DNA of 64,000 nt from NCBI RefSeq assembly GCF_018598225.1, contig NZ_JAHESF010000003.1:248001-312000 (forward strand). The letters are read 5' to 3'. A model generated the notes under the pieces. It ran no database searches. It was given only the letters and a program-made list of their open reading frames with translations, and had not been told where the DNA came from. The stretch comes from Chryseosolibacter histidinae (GTDB lineage: Bacteria; Bacteroidota; Bacteroidia; Cytophagales; Cyclobacteriaceae). Position numbers and translations under genes: made by a program. Below, piece after piece: positions 1-9,680 of the stretch (position 1 is its first letter; each line of letters starts with the position of its first letter).

Positions 1-291
1 CAACGCTTCCGCGGATGATACTGCTACCTCCTGAGTCTTGTATCCCAGGAAGGAGATGACCAGCGTCAGGGGCAGCTGCACTTTGGATGACAATGTAAAT
101 TTTCCATCGCCATCGCTGATGGTGCCCAGCACAGTATTCTTAATGGTGATGTTGGCGCCGGCGATTGGCTCATTGTTGTCGCTATCAAGCACCTTGCCCG
201 AGAGGGTAATATTGGTTTGCGCCTGTGCTACACTGGTTGCAGCAAGAATAGCAAAGAGGATCATGACATTGAAGCGGTGGAAAGTCTTCAT
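1..291 (-). CDS. TonB-dependent receptor (SusC-like), N-terminal part only
   Basis: The frame opens at an ATG and stays open to the left edge of the window (97 codons), so the gene is cut. It starts with a signal peptide (MKTFHRFNV..., ending near AQAQ). A carboxypeptidase-regulatory-like beta-sandwich follows, with GKVLDSDNNEPIAGANI and a later FLGYKTQEV turn. This is the usual N-terminal extension of SusC/RagA outer-membrane receptors, which import ligands with TonB energy. The barrel itself is not visible, so a plain surface protein with this domain remains possible. Its leader carries an operator-like repeat also found ahead of the sulfur operon at 36586. Confidence 0.75.
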   Translation of the reverse strand, partial: MKTFHRFNVMILFAILAATSVAQAQTNITLSGKVLDSDNNEPIAGANITIKNTVLGTISDGDGKFTLSSKVQLPLTLVISFLGYKTQEVAVSSAEAL

Positions 292-317
292 AGTTCTATA
301 ACTCTATATTTTTACTA

Positions 318-360
318 GAGTTCTACAAAAGAACTCGCTTTTATCTACAAAGTCAATAGA
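318..360 (-). promoter_or_regulatory. Operator-like repeat and leader hairpin before the left-edge receptor
   Basis: Read on the minus strand, 344-360 is TCTATTGACTTTGTAGA: 4-base arms TCTA/TAGA around 9 bases. It matches 14 of 17 positions of the repeat at 36590-36606 upstream of the SAM riboswitch. A perfect 7-bp hairpin (GAGTTCT...AGAACTC, 318-336) lies between it and the start codon. A shared sulfur-responsive regulator is an inference. Confidence 0.45.
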
Positions 361-446
361 CTTATAGTATTTCAGGAAAAATAAAATAAAGTCCTTTGCC
401 TTCCAATCGTTAGGCTATAACTATTTAAATCGTTTGAAATGGGATT

Positions 447-502
447 AAAAAGTCGTCGGACCAATACGCGCAAGGCCCGCGCACCTGCATTGGTCGGACG
501 AC
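447..502 (-). terminator. Palindromic terminator closing the 22-kb operon
   Basis: A 51-nt imperfect palindrome (452-502) with 14-nt arms, GTCGTCCGACCAAT and ATTGGTCCGACGAC, and one internal mismatch. On the minus strand it is followed directly by TTTTT. It begins 8 bases after the stop codon of the metalloprotease gene. A related 51-nt palindrome lies just after the oxyR stop codon at 42700-42750, so this is also one copy of a dispersed repeat. Confidence 0.7.
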
Positions 503-510
503 GGCGTTGG

Positions 511-1668
511 CTAATCAACCATCACACGCTGCACAAACCTTCTCCCCTTTTGTACCAGCACCACCATGCAAACACCTTTCACGTCTCCGTGAAGGGTTAG
601 GGTCCTGGCTCCTTCTGAGGCTTGCGTTTCGGTAAAAGGAATGGTTCTGCCCAGCACATCGATAAGGCATATTTTTGCTGACGGATCAGTGCTGGCGACG
701 ACAAGAGTGTTTGTGTTTAAAACCTGTACATAGAGTTGGTGTTGTTCTGGCGCTACTCCTGTGATCAGGGACTTGTCGTGAATGACGCCACTGCGATGAA
801 CAAACAGGTTGTTCCTCATCACGGCGCGTTGTCCACGGGTAAAAAGGTTCATACATGCGTCATGCGACTGATCCATGTAGTTCTGCACCATGTTGAGTCC
901 GCCACAGCTGACGCGGGTGAGGTCACAGTCGGTGCTGGCCCCGAACTGCGTGGGCGTGTCTTCGATGCCATCGTCACTGGTACATCCGCCGGTATCGCCC
1001 CACAGGTGATTTAATCCAAGCCAGTGGCCGATCTCGTGTGTTGCTGTTCTTCCCTTGTTATAGGGAGGTGTGTCCGTGACGCCAAAATACCGGTAATCGA
1101 TCACCACACCATCCGTTGCTTCCGCTGTTCCCGGAGGCGAGCCATATCCGAAAATACCGTCGGCAAGATTGCAGACCCAGATGTTCAGGAACTGACGAGT
1201 GTCCCATGCATCATGGCCTCCCCTGCTGTTGAAATGGATGTCGTCATTGGCGAATGGGCCATGCGTGGTAGCAGTTCGTGTAACGCCCGTGGCTGGATTG
1301 CCCGCCGCATCCTTTTCAGCGATGAAGAAACTGATCCTGCAGTTGGCAGCTACCGGCCTGAACGCGGCCAGTGTATTGATCGAGTCAGGGTTCTTCCTGT
1401 TATAGTCGTCATTCAACACCTGCAGCTGTGCGTGGAGCTGCTGATCGGTAATGTTTTGCCCGATGCCATTATATACGATATGAAAAACAACCGGGATCGC
1501 GATCTCCTGGCCTGTGTCTTCCTTCAAGGCCTGCACTCTGCCAACGTGAAGCTCCGGAGGTGAAACACGGTGGCGATCGGCACGGCAGATCCTGTTGAAC
1601 TGACCGTTTGATGTTCTCCACGCTGAGAGAAGCACCAGCACCGTCACAAGCGCTTTACGGCACTGCAT
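511..1668 (-). CDS. Secreted M43 (pappalysin/cytophagalysin-type) zinc metalloprotease
   Basis: A 385-aa secreted protease. The ATG start is one base after the stop of the PKD gene; a longer frame begins at TTG inside that gene and is less likely. The signal peptide (MQCRKALVTVLVLLSAW...) is followed near residues 210-222 by HEIGHWLGLNH, the extended zinc site HExxHxxGxxH of family M43 metzincins. The conserved region after it (GCTSDDGIEDTPTQ, then QNYMD) also fits M43, including the Met-turn. The C-terminal ~75 residues end in GVCMVVLVQKGRRFVQRVMVD-like beta strands, as in a type A T9SS sorting domain, so it is probably attached to or released from the cell surface. It is the last gene of the operon and may process the other surface proteins (inference). 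Confidence 0.88.
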   Translation of the reverse strand: MQCRKALVTVLVLLSAWRTSNGQFNRICRADRHRVSPPELHVGRVQALKEDTGQEIAIPVVFHIVYNGIGQNITDQQLHAQLQVLNDDYNRKNPDSINTLAAFRPVAANCRISFFIAEKDAAGNPATGVTRTATTHGPFANDDIHFNSRGGHDAWDTRQFLNIWVCNLADGIFGYGSPPGTAEATDGVVIDYRYFGVTDTPPYNKGRTATHEIGHWLGLNHLWGDTGGCTSDDGIEDTPTQFGASTDCDLTRVSCGGLNMVQNYMDQSHDACMNLFTRGQRAVMRNNLFVHRSGVIHDKSLITGVAPEQHQLYVQVLNTNTLVVASTDPSAKICLIDVLGRTIPFTETQASEGARTLTLHGDVKGVCMVVLVQKGRRFVQRVMVD

Positions 1669-1669
1669 A

Positions 1670-4600
1670 CTACAGCTTGACAAAACGCATGGACCTCACT
1701 TCGTTGTTCATAAAGATGCGCAGGATGTACAGGCCTGACGATACATTGCGCAGATCGAATTCAACAACATCGTTGCTGAGCTTCACAGCCCGCATCTCTA
1801 TCACCTTGCCATTCATGGTGTACAGTACCATAACGACCTCTGCTTCCTTATTGAACTCCAGGCCCACGTTGATCTTATCCCTTGCCGGGTTCGGATAGAG
1901 CGATGAGCTGATCATCTCCACAAAAGGAAGCTCGATCTCAACTTCGCCTTCGTCGCGCAGCAGCCTCACCGTGATCATCTTGGTCATGGTGTCTTTGCAA
2001 TTGTTGGGATCCGCAACCACAAGCGAGGTATTGAAGTCGCCGGGGCGCCTGTAGATATGCACCGGGTTACTTTTTGTACTGGTGATGCCATCGGCAAAAT
2101 TCCAGCTGTAAGAAACCGGATCGGGGTATGACAGCTGCACGAAGCGCACCGAGTCGCCAACATCCACAAAGGTGGAGACAAGGTATCGCGCGGTGATCGG
2201 GTCAGGATCGCCCTGCACGGTCACGGTATCTGTGCGCGTACAGCCGACGGCGTTGCTGAGTGTGATCCAGTATTTGCCCTGCTCGCTGACGGTGATCGAA
2301 GGGCTTGTGCTCACAGGACCGCTGGCGGCAGACCATTGATAAGCCACGGCCTGCGGTGAGGTAGCATTGAGCGTCCTAGAAACGTTGGGACACAGCGGAT
2401 AACTTGCACTGAGATTATGAGTGATCTGTGGATAAATAGTAACCTGCACCGAGTCACGTGTGATGCAGCCATTGTTGCGCCGCACCTGCACTTTATACAG
2501 GCCACTTGTCGTTGCCATCAGCGTTTGGCTTGTAGCGCCGCTGGACCACTGGTAAGTATCACCGCTGTTGCCGGCGTCCAGGAATGCGGATTGCCCGAAG
2601 CAAAGGTTGCTGGCGGGACCAAGCTCAACGGGGGGGCTGGCATTTACCGTAACATTGCTCGTAAATTGTTGTGCACAGCTCTGGGGCGTGCTCACATTGA
2701 CCGTATACGTTCCGGAAGACCGCACCTCCAGCGTTTTGTTACCGGTGCCATTGGACCATGTATAACTTGCACCGGGGTTGCCCGCGTCGAGCGTAACAAC
2801 GTCACACACCGTGATGGCCGATGGCAGGTTGTTCACCGGCATGGCATGAATGGTGACGCTGACCTGGTCATCTTCGCGGCAGCCAAATGTATTCGTGACT
2901 TCCACATTATAAAGGCCACTGCTGGTCACCAGCAAAGTTCTTCCGGTGGAGTTATCAGACCACCTGTAGGCGCTGCCCGGGTTGGCGGCATCCAGCGTTA
3001 CAGGCTGGTTGGCACAAACAACGATGTCGGCACCAAGATCGACTACTGGCACCGGGTTCACCGTGACAAAAACTTCATCGGAGCCCACGCAATTGTTCTG
3101 GTCCGTGACTGTGACACGATAAATTCCTGTTGATGCCGCGTTCAATGTACGGGCAGAGGATCCGTTAGACCACACGTAAGTGCCGCCGGGATATCCTGCG
3201 TCCAACACAACCCCGCCGCACACAACCTTGTCGGCTCCGAGGTTCGGTGTAACGTTACCGTTCAGGGTGATATTGACTGCTTCCACATCGATACAGCCAT
3301 GGGCCGTAGTAACGGTAACGGAATAATTTCCATCGGCCGTAAAAGTTGCAGACTGGTTTGTTGACCCGTTCGACCACACGTAGGTGCTTCCCGCATTACC
3401 TGCATCGAGGGTATAACTGGTGCCGCAGGTAACAATGGTGCCGCCGAAGTTCACTACCGGCAACGGATAGATCTCGACCTGCTGCGTGGCTGTCACGGCG
3501 CAGTCTTTATCTGAAGTGGCCGTGAGCGTAACAACGTAGGTGCCATCGGTGTTGTAACTTTTCGAAGGGCTTACAGCGTTTGACGTGCTCGCATCGCCAA
3601 AAGCCCAGTTGTATGAAAGATTGCCTGATGAAACAGTGGTTCCGTTGTTGAACACTATGTTTTGATCCTGGCAATCGTTGGCAAACGAGAAGTTTACGAC
3701 TGGCATCGGGTGCACCGTCACAAGGCGTGTCACTGTACTCTTGCAACCAAGGCTGCTCTCGGCGGTAAGCAACACATCATAGGTGCCGGCGTTATTAAAG
3801 AAGTTCTGCGGCGATACATCCGTTGACGTAGTGCCATCATCAAAATCCCATGAGTAGGTCAACGTTCCCATGGTCGACTTCGATGTATTCGTAAACACAA
3901 AGGTCTGATCCTGGCAATCGTCTTTCACAGAAAACTCTGCGATGGGCTTCGGATAGATCTGCACCGGCATAATAACCGTGTTGCTGCAGTTGTGCTCTGA
4001 GGTGGCCGTGAGGGTAACATCGAAGTTACCCGCAGCATTATAGGTCTTTGACAATGCCAAACCACTGCCGGTTGTGCCATCGCCAAAATCCCACGCATAG
4101 GTCAGCGTACCGGCTACGATGGTGGAGCTGTTGGTGAACTTGGCGGGAGAGCCCTGGCAGGCATCGTCTATCGTAAAACCTGCTACCGGTGTGTAATAGA
4201 TGTTCACGGTTTCTGTGATATCCTTAACACAACCTGCATTGGAAGTTACGGTGAGCTTCACATCGTACGTTCCCATGCTGCTGTAAGCGTGGAGCGGGTT
4301 CTCATCGGTAGAGGGTGTTGAACCATCGTCAAAGTCCCACTCGTAAGTCATCCCGTAAGGAGCAGGGATGATGGAGCTGTTCTGAAAATCAGTGGTCTGA
4401 CCAAGACAAACCTGGGAGAAGCTAAAACCCGGCAACGGGAACGGCGTAACTGTAACGGTTTTGGTTGTTGTGTGTGTGCATTGATACTGCGATTCCGCTT
4501 CCAGTGTAACGGTGTAATCGCCTGCTACCGCATAACCGTAAGAAGGGCTGTTGCCCGTTGAATTATCTGTTGTGGTGGAAGGATCGCCAAAATCCCAGCT

Positions 4601-5833
4601 ATACGATACTGATCCACCGCCTGAACCAATAGTGGTGGCGTTGGTGAAGGCAACGTTGGTACCGGGGCAGATGATGCCACCGAAGTTAAAGTTGGCTACC
4701 GGGTTCGGCCGTGATGTGATCACAATATTACCGTTGGCGTCACAACCCGATGCATGCCGCACGTTCACACCATAGGTTCCACCTGTATTCACGGTAATGG
4801 TCTCGGTGGTCGCTCCGGTAGACCACTCGTAATAAGCTGACGAAACGCCGGGATTAAGTACAACACTGCTACCCTGGCACAGGTCAGTGGTAGGTGCTGT
4901 AACACTCACCACCGGGGGAGCGCTGCAGGTGCCGTGGGCCAGCGTGATGCGGAAGTTGCTGGTAAAAGTCAGGCCTGTGACGCTGACATAATTGTTTCCC
5001 TGATCAACCGCACCAGGATATTTTCTCCATGTAGTACCATTGTCGAGCGAAATGTACGGCACCAGCTGGCCTTCTGTAAAACCAGCGACCTCGTCGTCGA
5101 AATAATGGAACTCCAGTTTGCTGACGGTTCCGTTGTTCACCACCACATCGAAGAAACGACCTACGCTTCCATCGCCGGCATTGGTTTGAACGGCATGACC
5201 TCTGTAGATCACGATGTCTGACTCATCGGCCTCCAACCTCAGGCCTATATTGCCTTGCACGTCGGCGAGAAAAGGTGTTGCCTGTACGGCGTAGCGAACA
5301 AATCCGCCACCGGGTCCGATAATCCTGCTGGCATTGCTTTCATTCACCAGCTTCGGGTCAAGCCCCCCCGACAGGTCGATGGTCTTACCATTCAGGTTGA
5401 TCTTTCCTGAAGTGAACGTGATCTTATTGGTAACGTGCAGGTCCCTGTTCAGCACCAGGTTCGAAGAAGATTTGTTCACCACAAGGTCATATACGCGGAA
5501 GAGTGTGCCGCCATTGATCGATTTGTCACCGCCTCCCATGAACTCGATAGTGCCCAAACTGCTTACGGCGGGGTTGAGCAGCAGGTTAGCCGGTGAGTTG
5601 TTGGTCATGTCACCTGAAATGAACAGCGAGCCATTGTGCACCAGATAAGGCTCCGTGGGCAGGTCGGCATATTTAGCATCATTGACATAGTTGCCGTTGA
5701 TGTAGATATTGGCTCCGTTCAGAATATAGATCTGTTCGCCCTTGTTGGTGATGGTGACCTGGCCAAAACCTGCTGACGTGCCAAGCATCAACAGGCAAAG
5801 CCAAATGTACCGGTAATAACTGAAGCTCTTCAT
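1670..5833 (-). CDS. Large PKD-repeat surface protein with type A T9SS sorting domain
   Basis: A 1387-aa protein with a clear signal peptide (MKSFSYYRYIWLCLLMLGTSAGFGQ). After an N-terminal beta-rich region of ~300 residues come five or six PKD-type repeats (residues ~380-830) with motifs such as YSWDFGDPST, YEWDFDDGST and YAWDFGDGTT. About seven Ig-like repeats follow (~830-1190), each carrying LDAGNPG-S-Y-WSNG, then one more PKD copy (SYSWNFADGIT, ~1240). The last ~80 residues (LYPNPARDKINVG ... MRFVKL) are a type A T9SS sorting domain, so the protein should cross the outer membrane by T9SS and be anchored to the surface. An adhesin or stalk-like role is likely; no catalytic domain was seen. 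Repeats within the gene are protein repeats, not CRISPR. Confidence 0.9.
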   Translation of the reverse strand: MKSFSYYRYIWLCLLMLGTSAGFGQVTITNKGEQIYILNGANIYINGNYVNDAKYADLPTEPYLVHNGSLFISGDMTNNSPANLLLNPAVSSLGTIEFMGGGDKSINGGTLFRVYDLVVNKSSSNLVLNRDLHVTNKITFTSGKINLNGKTIDLSGGLDPKLVNESNASRIIGPGGGFVRYAVQATPFLADVQGNIGLRLEADESDIVIYRGHAVQTNAGDGSVGRFFDVVVNNGTVSKLEFHYFDDEVAGFTEGQLVPYISLDNGTTWRKYPGAVDQGNNYVSVTGLTFTSNFRITLAHGTCSAPPVVSVTAPTTDLCQGSSVVLNPGVSSAYYEWSTGATTETITVNTGGTYGVNVRHASGCDANGNIVITSRPNPVANFNFGGIICPGTNVAFTNATTIGSGGGSVSYSWDFGDPSTTTDNSTGNSPSYGYAVAGDYTVTLEAESQYQCTHTTTKTVTVTPFPLPGFSFSQVCLGQTTDFQNSSIIPAPYGMTYEWDFDDGSTPSTDENPLHAYSSMGTYDVKLTVTSNAGCVKDITETVNIYYTPVAGFTIDDACQGSPAKFTNSSTIVAGTLTYAWDFGDGTTGSGLALSKTYNAAGNFDVTLTATSEHNCSNTVIMPVQIYPKPIAEFSVKDDCQDQTFVFTNTSKSTMGTLTYSWDFDDGTTSTDVSPQNFFNNAGTYDVLLTAESSLGCKSTVTRLVTVHPMPVVNFSFANDCQDQNIVFNNGTTVSSGNLSYNWAFGDASTSNAVSPSKSYNTDGTYVVTLTATSDKDCAVTATQQVEIYPLPVVNFGGTIVTCGTSYTLDAGNAGSTYVWSNGSTNQSATFTADGNYSVTVTTAHGCIDVEAVNITLNGNVTPNLGADKVVCGGVVLDAGYPGGTYVWSNGSSARTLNAASTGIYRVTVTDQNNCVGSDEVFVTVNPVPVVDLGADIVVCANQPVTLDAANPGSAYRWSDNSTGRTLLVTSSGLYNVEVTNTFGCREDDQVSVTIHAMPVNNLPSAITVCDVVTLDAGNPGASYTWSNGTGNKTLEVRSSGTYTVNVSTPQSCAQQFTSNVTVNASPPVELGPASNLCFGQSAFLDAGNSGDTYQWSSGATSQTLMATTSGLYKVQVRRNNGCITRDSVQVTIYPQITHNLSASYPLCPNVSRTLNATSPQAVAYQWSAASGPVSTSPSITVSEQGKYWITLSNAVGCTRTDTVTVQGDPDPITARYLVSTFVDVGDSVRFVQLSYPDPVSYSWNFADGITSTKSNPVHIYRRPGDFNTSLVVADPNNCKDTMTKMITVRLLRDEGEVEIELPFVEMISSSLYPNPARDKINVGLEFNKEAEVVMVLYTMNGKVIEMRAVKLSNDVVEFDLRNVSSGLYILRIFMNNEVRSMRFVKL

Positions 5834-5858
5834 ATCGTCAAAAAAGCGTGATTACACA

Positions 5859-6713
5859 TTACAGTTTCATAATAAACGCCAGCGCATAATACGGCGGGCG
5901 GTTCTCATGGGCATTTCCACCCCCGGTCGGGTCAATGGTATGGCTATGGTCTCCGGCGAAGGATGTATATTTATCCACGCCGGTTTCGGTATAACTTCCC
6001 ACAGACTGATCAACACCAGAACTACCTTCGTCTCCCCTGTTCACCTCTCTGACCGTGTGCTGGTGACTGCCTGTAGTATTCATCGTATGGCTGTGTGAAG
6101 GCATTTGGGAAACGAGCAACGCTACACCATTGCCTCCACCCTTATCGCCTGGATTGTAAGGTCCGCCGAAGCCACCAACCACTGCCACAGAAGGGTTATC
6201 ACCTCCGGCGCCAACGATAAACCGTTCGCGAAGGTCAGGGGTGTTGTTAGCACCATTACACAGCGCCCACCCTGTAGGAATAGCAGCTGCCGAGCCTGAC
6301 CACATGATGATGCCTCCCTGAGGTACAGGCCCGTTGCCCGTGCTGTTCAAGGTGTAATTGTTTGCTGTAACGGTTGCCGCAGTAACTGTACCCGTAACCG
6401 AGGCGTTTCCCGTCAGCGATACTGTGTTGCTGCCAGCGGTGCGCACCCATTCGTTGAGCGAGTACCAACTTCCGCCGTCATAGAAATAGAAGGAGCCAAG
6501 TGTGGTATCGAAGACGAGAAGTGATCGTGCCGGATTGTTCAACGCAAGGGCTTCACGCTGCGACTGGGTCATACGCGGGATCAGGAACCCCTTATCGTTG
6601 GCGGTAAGATCGAGAATGGAAGATGGGTCTGGCGCGGGATTGCCGAAGCCGACCTGCGCTTGTGTTGCAGTCCGGAAAACAACTACCAGCAAGATCAATA
6701 AATATGTTCTCAT
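5859..6713 (-). CDS. Exported protein with phage tail-collar domain (copy 1)
   Basis: A 284-aa protein with a signal peptide (MRTYLLILLVVVFRTATQAQ). The first ~100 residues hold the common Bacteroidota module SSILDLTANDKGFLIPRM followed by SFYFYDGGSWYSLNEW. The second half is a tail-collar domain: GGIIMWSGSAAAIPTGWALCNG, then TPDLRERFIVGAGG, then His/Ser-rich repeats (SHSHTMNTTGSHQHT) and a conserved NRPPYYALAFIMKL end. Collar domains form trimeric fibre tips in phages and occur in microcystin-dependent (MdpB-like) proteins; here the protein is probably extracellular. It is a tandem paralogue of the next gene (6762-7607). The role in this cluster is unknown. Confidence 0.85.
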   Translation of the reverse strand: MRTYLLILLVVVFRTATQAQVGFGNPAPDPSSILDLTANDKGFLIPRMTQSQREALALNNPARSLLVFDTTLGSFYFYDGGSWYSLNEWVRTAGSNTVSLTGNASVTGTVTAATVTANNYTLNSTGNGPVPQGGIIMWSGSAAAIPTGWALCNGANNTPDLRERFIVGAGGDNPSVAVVGGFGGPYNPGDKGGGNGVALLVSQMPSHSHTMNTTGSHQHTVREVNRGDEGSSGVDQSVGSYTETGVDKYTSFAGDHSHTIDPTGGGNAHENRPPYYALAFIMKL

Positions 6714-6761
6714 CGCAATTACATTTTAGTATATATCCGTCTTCTCATTTACATTAACCGA

Positions 6762-7607
6762 TCAGGGCAACTTCATTATAAAAGCCAGGGCATAGTAAGG
6801 GGGCCGGTTGTCAAAAGGCTGGCCGCTTCCCGTGCTGTTAATAGTATGCGAGTGCGTACCCGAAGAGCTTGAAGTATGTGAAAAATTGAAGCCTGTCTCG
6901 GTTGGTCCTTTATCACCCGCGCCAAGCGTATTGGTATTGCTATGGTCACCGTTATCACCGCCCCACTGACCCGTAACGGTATGCGTATGGGCTCCGGCCG
7001 AATTCATGGTGTGGGTGTGGGAAGGTAGTTCGTTGGTGGTCAGTGTAACATCGACCTGTCCACCCGTGGCGGTTACACCGTAAGATGAACCCGCGCCAAC
7101 AATGAACCGGTCGCGAAGGTCAGGGGTACCGTTGGATCCATTGCAAAGCGCCCAACCTGTAGGGATCGAACCAATTGAACCCGACCACATGATGATGCCG
7201 CCAGCAGGAATGGGGCCGTTGCCATTGGTATTCAGGGTATAGTTTGATGCTGTCATTGTACCGGTGATCGAAACGCTGCCGCTCAACGATACATTGTTGC
7301 TTCCCGCCACCCGGTCCCATTCGTTGAGTGAATACCATTGCGTGCCGATATAATAATAAAAGCCCCCGCGATTGCCATTGTCATTCGCACCCGAGTTGCC
7401 TGGCGTCTCAAATACCAGCAGGCCTTGTGCAGGATTCAGAATTGCCTCCCGCAGGCTTTTCGGCATACGTGGTATCAGCAACCCCTTATCATTGGCGGTG
7501 AGATCGAGAATGGAAGACGGGTCCGGCAAAGGGTTGCCAAATCCTACCTGCGCATACGCGATGCCCACCGAAATATGAGTGAGTAATACCAGTACAAGTG
7601 CTTTCAT
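6762..7607 (-). CDS. Exported protein with phage tail-collar domain (copy 2)
   Basis: A 281-aa paralogue of the gene at 5859-6713, 48 bp upstream of it in the same operon. The order is the same: signal peptide (MKALVLVLLTHISVGIAYAQ), SSILDLTANDKGLLIPRM module, short linker, tail-collar core (GGIIMWSGSIGSIPTGWALC, TPDLRDRFIVGAG), His-rich SHTHTMNSAGAHTHT stretch and NRPPYYALAFIMKLP end. The N-terminal and collar motifs are nearly identical between copies, while the His-rich insert (residues ~200-260) differs in length and composition. That is the pattern expected if this loop forms a variable tip. Two similar collars could form a mixed or alternative fibre (inference). Confidence 0.85.
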   Translation of the reverse strand: MKALVLVLLTHISVGIAYAQVGFGNPLPDPSSILDLTANDKGLLIPRMPKSLREAILNPAQGLLVFETPGNSGANDNGNRGGFYYYIGTQWYSLNEWDRVAGSNNVSLSGSVSITGTMTASNYTLNTNGNGPIPAGGIIMWSGSIGSIPTGWALCNGSNGTPDLRDRFIVGAGSSYGVTATGGQVDVTLTTNELPSHTHTMNSAGAHTHTVTGQWGGDNGDHSNTNTLGAGDKGPTETGFNFSHTSSSSGTHSHTINSTGSGQPFDNRPPYYALAFIMKLP

Positions 7608-7658
7608 ATCAGGGACGTTTTTTCTATTTCAGAATTCAGATGTTCGACTATAATTTTG

Positions 7659-9677
7659 TTATTTACCTGTGCGCACCATCACCGGCGTGGATGCCACCAC
7701 TTCACCGCTGTTGGAATAAGCGCGCACCTGGTAATAGTATTCTGTTTTTTCACTGACGGTTTTGTCTTCGAAGCCTGCATCGGCGATCATTCCCGTTACC
7801 GGCTTCCAGGCAGGCTCATCCTGCGAGCGGCGCAGCACCATATAACCCGAAGGTTTGCGTGGCTGAGACCATTCCAGCATCACGGCTTTTTTCCGCTTGT
7901 GGTATTTTGCTTCGATCTCTCCAAACGCGAAGTTGAAAGTTTCCTTCTTCGTGAATGGAAAGGGATCCGACAGCTCAGAAGCATTACCACTTTCATCCAC
8001 GGCTTCGATCTGGTAAGCATAAACACCCGCGGCTTTTACGGTATCACCATATTGAGATGCAGAAGCCCGCACAAGGCTATCGCCGTTTACCCTCATCCTG
8101 GCATCACTTCCTTCACGCGACCGGTATACATTGAAGCCTCGCAGATCAGGTTCAGGATTGTCCAGCCACATCACCACTATCGTATCATTGCGCAGCACTA
8201 TGTTTTTGATCAGCGGTTTTATGGGTGGTGTAACATCGGGCAACCGCGCCGAAACAATTTCTGAAGGCTCGCTTTTGTTGTACGAAGTATCCAGGGCTGC
8301 AACCCTGAACATAAATTTGTTGGATGCATTCTTCGCCAGCACCTGCACGTACATTGTATCGGTCAGGGGCTCTGCGTTGACCAGCAGAAAACTATTGTTC
8401 TTGTTTTCGGCAATGGTGCGGTATACGTAATACCCTTTGATATCTGCCTCCTTGTTCTTTGCCCAGCGCAACACAAACCTGCCGGTATCGGCTTCAATGG
8501 TAAGTTGCGCCGGGGCCTGTGGCGGGATCACGTCCTGCACTTCAACCATGATGGGATTTGAATGGCGCTCGTTGCCCGCTTCGTCAGCAGCCGCCACTTC
8601 GTAATAATAAAAGCCCGGCTGTGGAACAAGGTCTGTATAAGATGTATCCGATTTGGCCACCAGCTGCGTTGTGATCTTTTCGAAAGGTCCGTCGCTTTTT
8701 GCGCTCCTGTAGAGGTGAAAGCCGGCGAGGTCTTCCACGGGTTGTGTATCCCAGCTGATGGTGGCTTCCTGCACGTTCACTTTTTTCTCGAGGTTCAGCG
8801 GAGGTGGTGGTGGTGTGATGTCACCGATGGTGATCTCCACTTTTTGAGACAACTGCGTCTCGCCGCCGAAGAAGTCGAGTCCGGCAATGCGATAATAATA
8901 GGTCATGCCTTGCTGAAGGTCCGCATCCTGGTACATCACATCCGAATCAGGCGCACCCTCGGTCTCGGTGAGCACTACAGGGGTCTTATTGATCTTTTTC
9001 CAGGTGCCGCTGTCGGGCAGGGCGCTCCGGTAAACGTTGATGCCATAGAATCGCTCCTGCTCTTCGCGCCAGGTCATTTTAGCGGTGGCTTTTTCCAGCT
9101 TCACGGTAAAGTCAGCCACGGCAGCCACTGGCCGGTAGTTGCCCACGGTCACGGGATTCGACAAGGCAAGCTCGCTTTCACCGTTATTGTTCACCAGTGT
9201 TACACGATACTCGTATGTTTTGCTCCATTGTGCCGTGACATCATCGAATTGAATACCGGCAAGCTTAGAAAAATCGCCGCTCTGAAAACTTTTGGCGAAG
9301 AGGTTCAGCAACATGAATCCGTTGTTCTCCATCGAGTTGATGTTGCGTGCCATATCCAGAAAGGTATCGAGGTCGCCATCGCGCTGCAGCAACGGTGCGG
9401 GCACGGTACGCTGGGGCAAAATGGGCGTTTTGTTGAGCTTCGTCCAGGTGCTCTCACCGCTCTCTCTGCGATACAGGTTCACACCTTTCGGATAGACAAA
9501 GCGCTGGCTGTACCACTTCACTTCCACTATGGCGCGTGCAGCGGAATTGCCACGGGCATTGTGAACGAGAACTTTCGCGGTGGGGGATTGGGCAAAAGCT
9601 AAACCTGAGATCAGTAATATCACGATCTGCACACACAATCTGACCGAAGACATTATCGTATTTAAAATGCGCACCAT
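7659..9677 (-). CDS. Exported multi-domain fibronectin type III protein
   Basis: A 672-aa protein with an N-terminal signal region (MSSVRLCVQIVILLISGLAFAQ). The annotated ATG gives eight extra residues, and the ATG at 9653 is an alternative start. From residue ~185 to the end there are five fibronectin III-like repeats, shown by recurring YGINVYRS, LAGFHLYRS, IKGYYVYRT, LRGFNVYRS and PSGYMVLRR strands and by TYYYRIAGLD / FYYYEVAAAD strands. Pro-rich junctions (DITPPPPPL, DVIPPQAPA, DVTPPIKPL) separate the domains. No T9SS tail or enzyme motif was seen. It starts 3 bp after the propeller gene at 9681. A structural or binding role on or outside the cell is probable. Confidence 0.85.
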   Translation of the reverse strand: MVRILNTIMSSVRLCVQIVILLISGLAFAQSPTAKVLVHNARGNSAARAIVEVKWYSQRFVYPKGVNLYRRESGESTWTKLNKTPILPQRTVPAPLLQRDGDLDTFLDMARNINSMENNGFMLLNLFAKSFQSGDFSKLAGIQFDDVTAQWSKTYEYRVTLVNNNGESELALSNPVTVGNYRPVAAVADFTVKLEKATAKMTWREEQERFYGINVYRSALPDSGTWKKINKTPVVLTETEGAPDSDVMYQDADLQQGMTYYYRIAGLDFFGGETQLSQKVEITIGDITPPPPPLNLEKKVNVQEATISWDTQPVEDLAGFHLYRSAKSDGPFEKITTQLVAKSDTSYTDLVPQPGFYYYEVAAADEAGNERHSNPIMVEVQDVIPPQAPAQLTIEADTGRFVLRWAKNKEADIKGYYVYRTIAENKNNSFLLVNAEPLTDTMYVQVLAKNASNKFMFRVAALDTSYNKSEPSEIVSARLPDVTPPIKPLIKNIVLRNDTIVVMWLDNPEPDLRGFNVYRSREGSDARMRVNGDSLVRASASQYGDTVKAAGVYAYQIEAVDESGNASELSDPFPFTKKETFNFAFGEIEAKYHKRKKAVMLEWSQPRKPSGYMVLRRSQDEPAWKPVTGMIADAGFEDKTVSEKTEYYYQVRAYSNSGEVVASTPVMVRTGK

Positions 9678-9680
9678 GAT

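Noticed and set aside
3000-5000. Regularly spaced repeats that could suggest a CRISPR array
   Set aside because: The repeats are in frame, degenerate and encode PKD and Ig-like motifs of one protein.
5859-7607. Prophage or contractile injection cluster, because of tail-collar domains
   Set aside because: No sheath, tube, baseplate, terminase or integrase genes, and both collar proteins have signal peptides.
8562-9602. 346-codon open frame on the plus strand
   Set aside because: Lies fully antisense to the fibronectin III gene, which has clear domains and a signal peptide. The frame shows no domain pattern.
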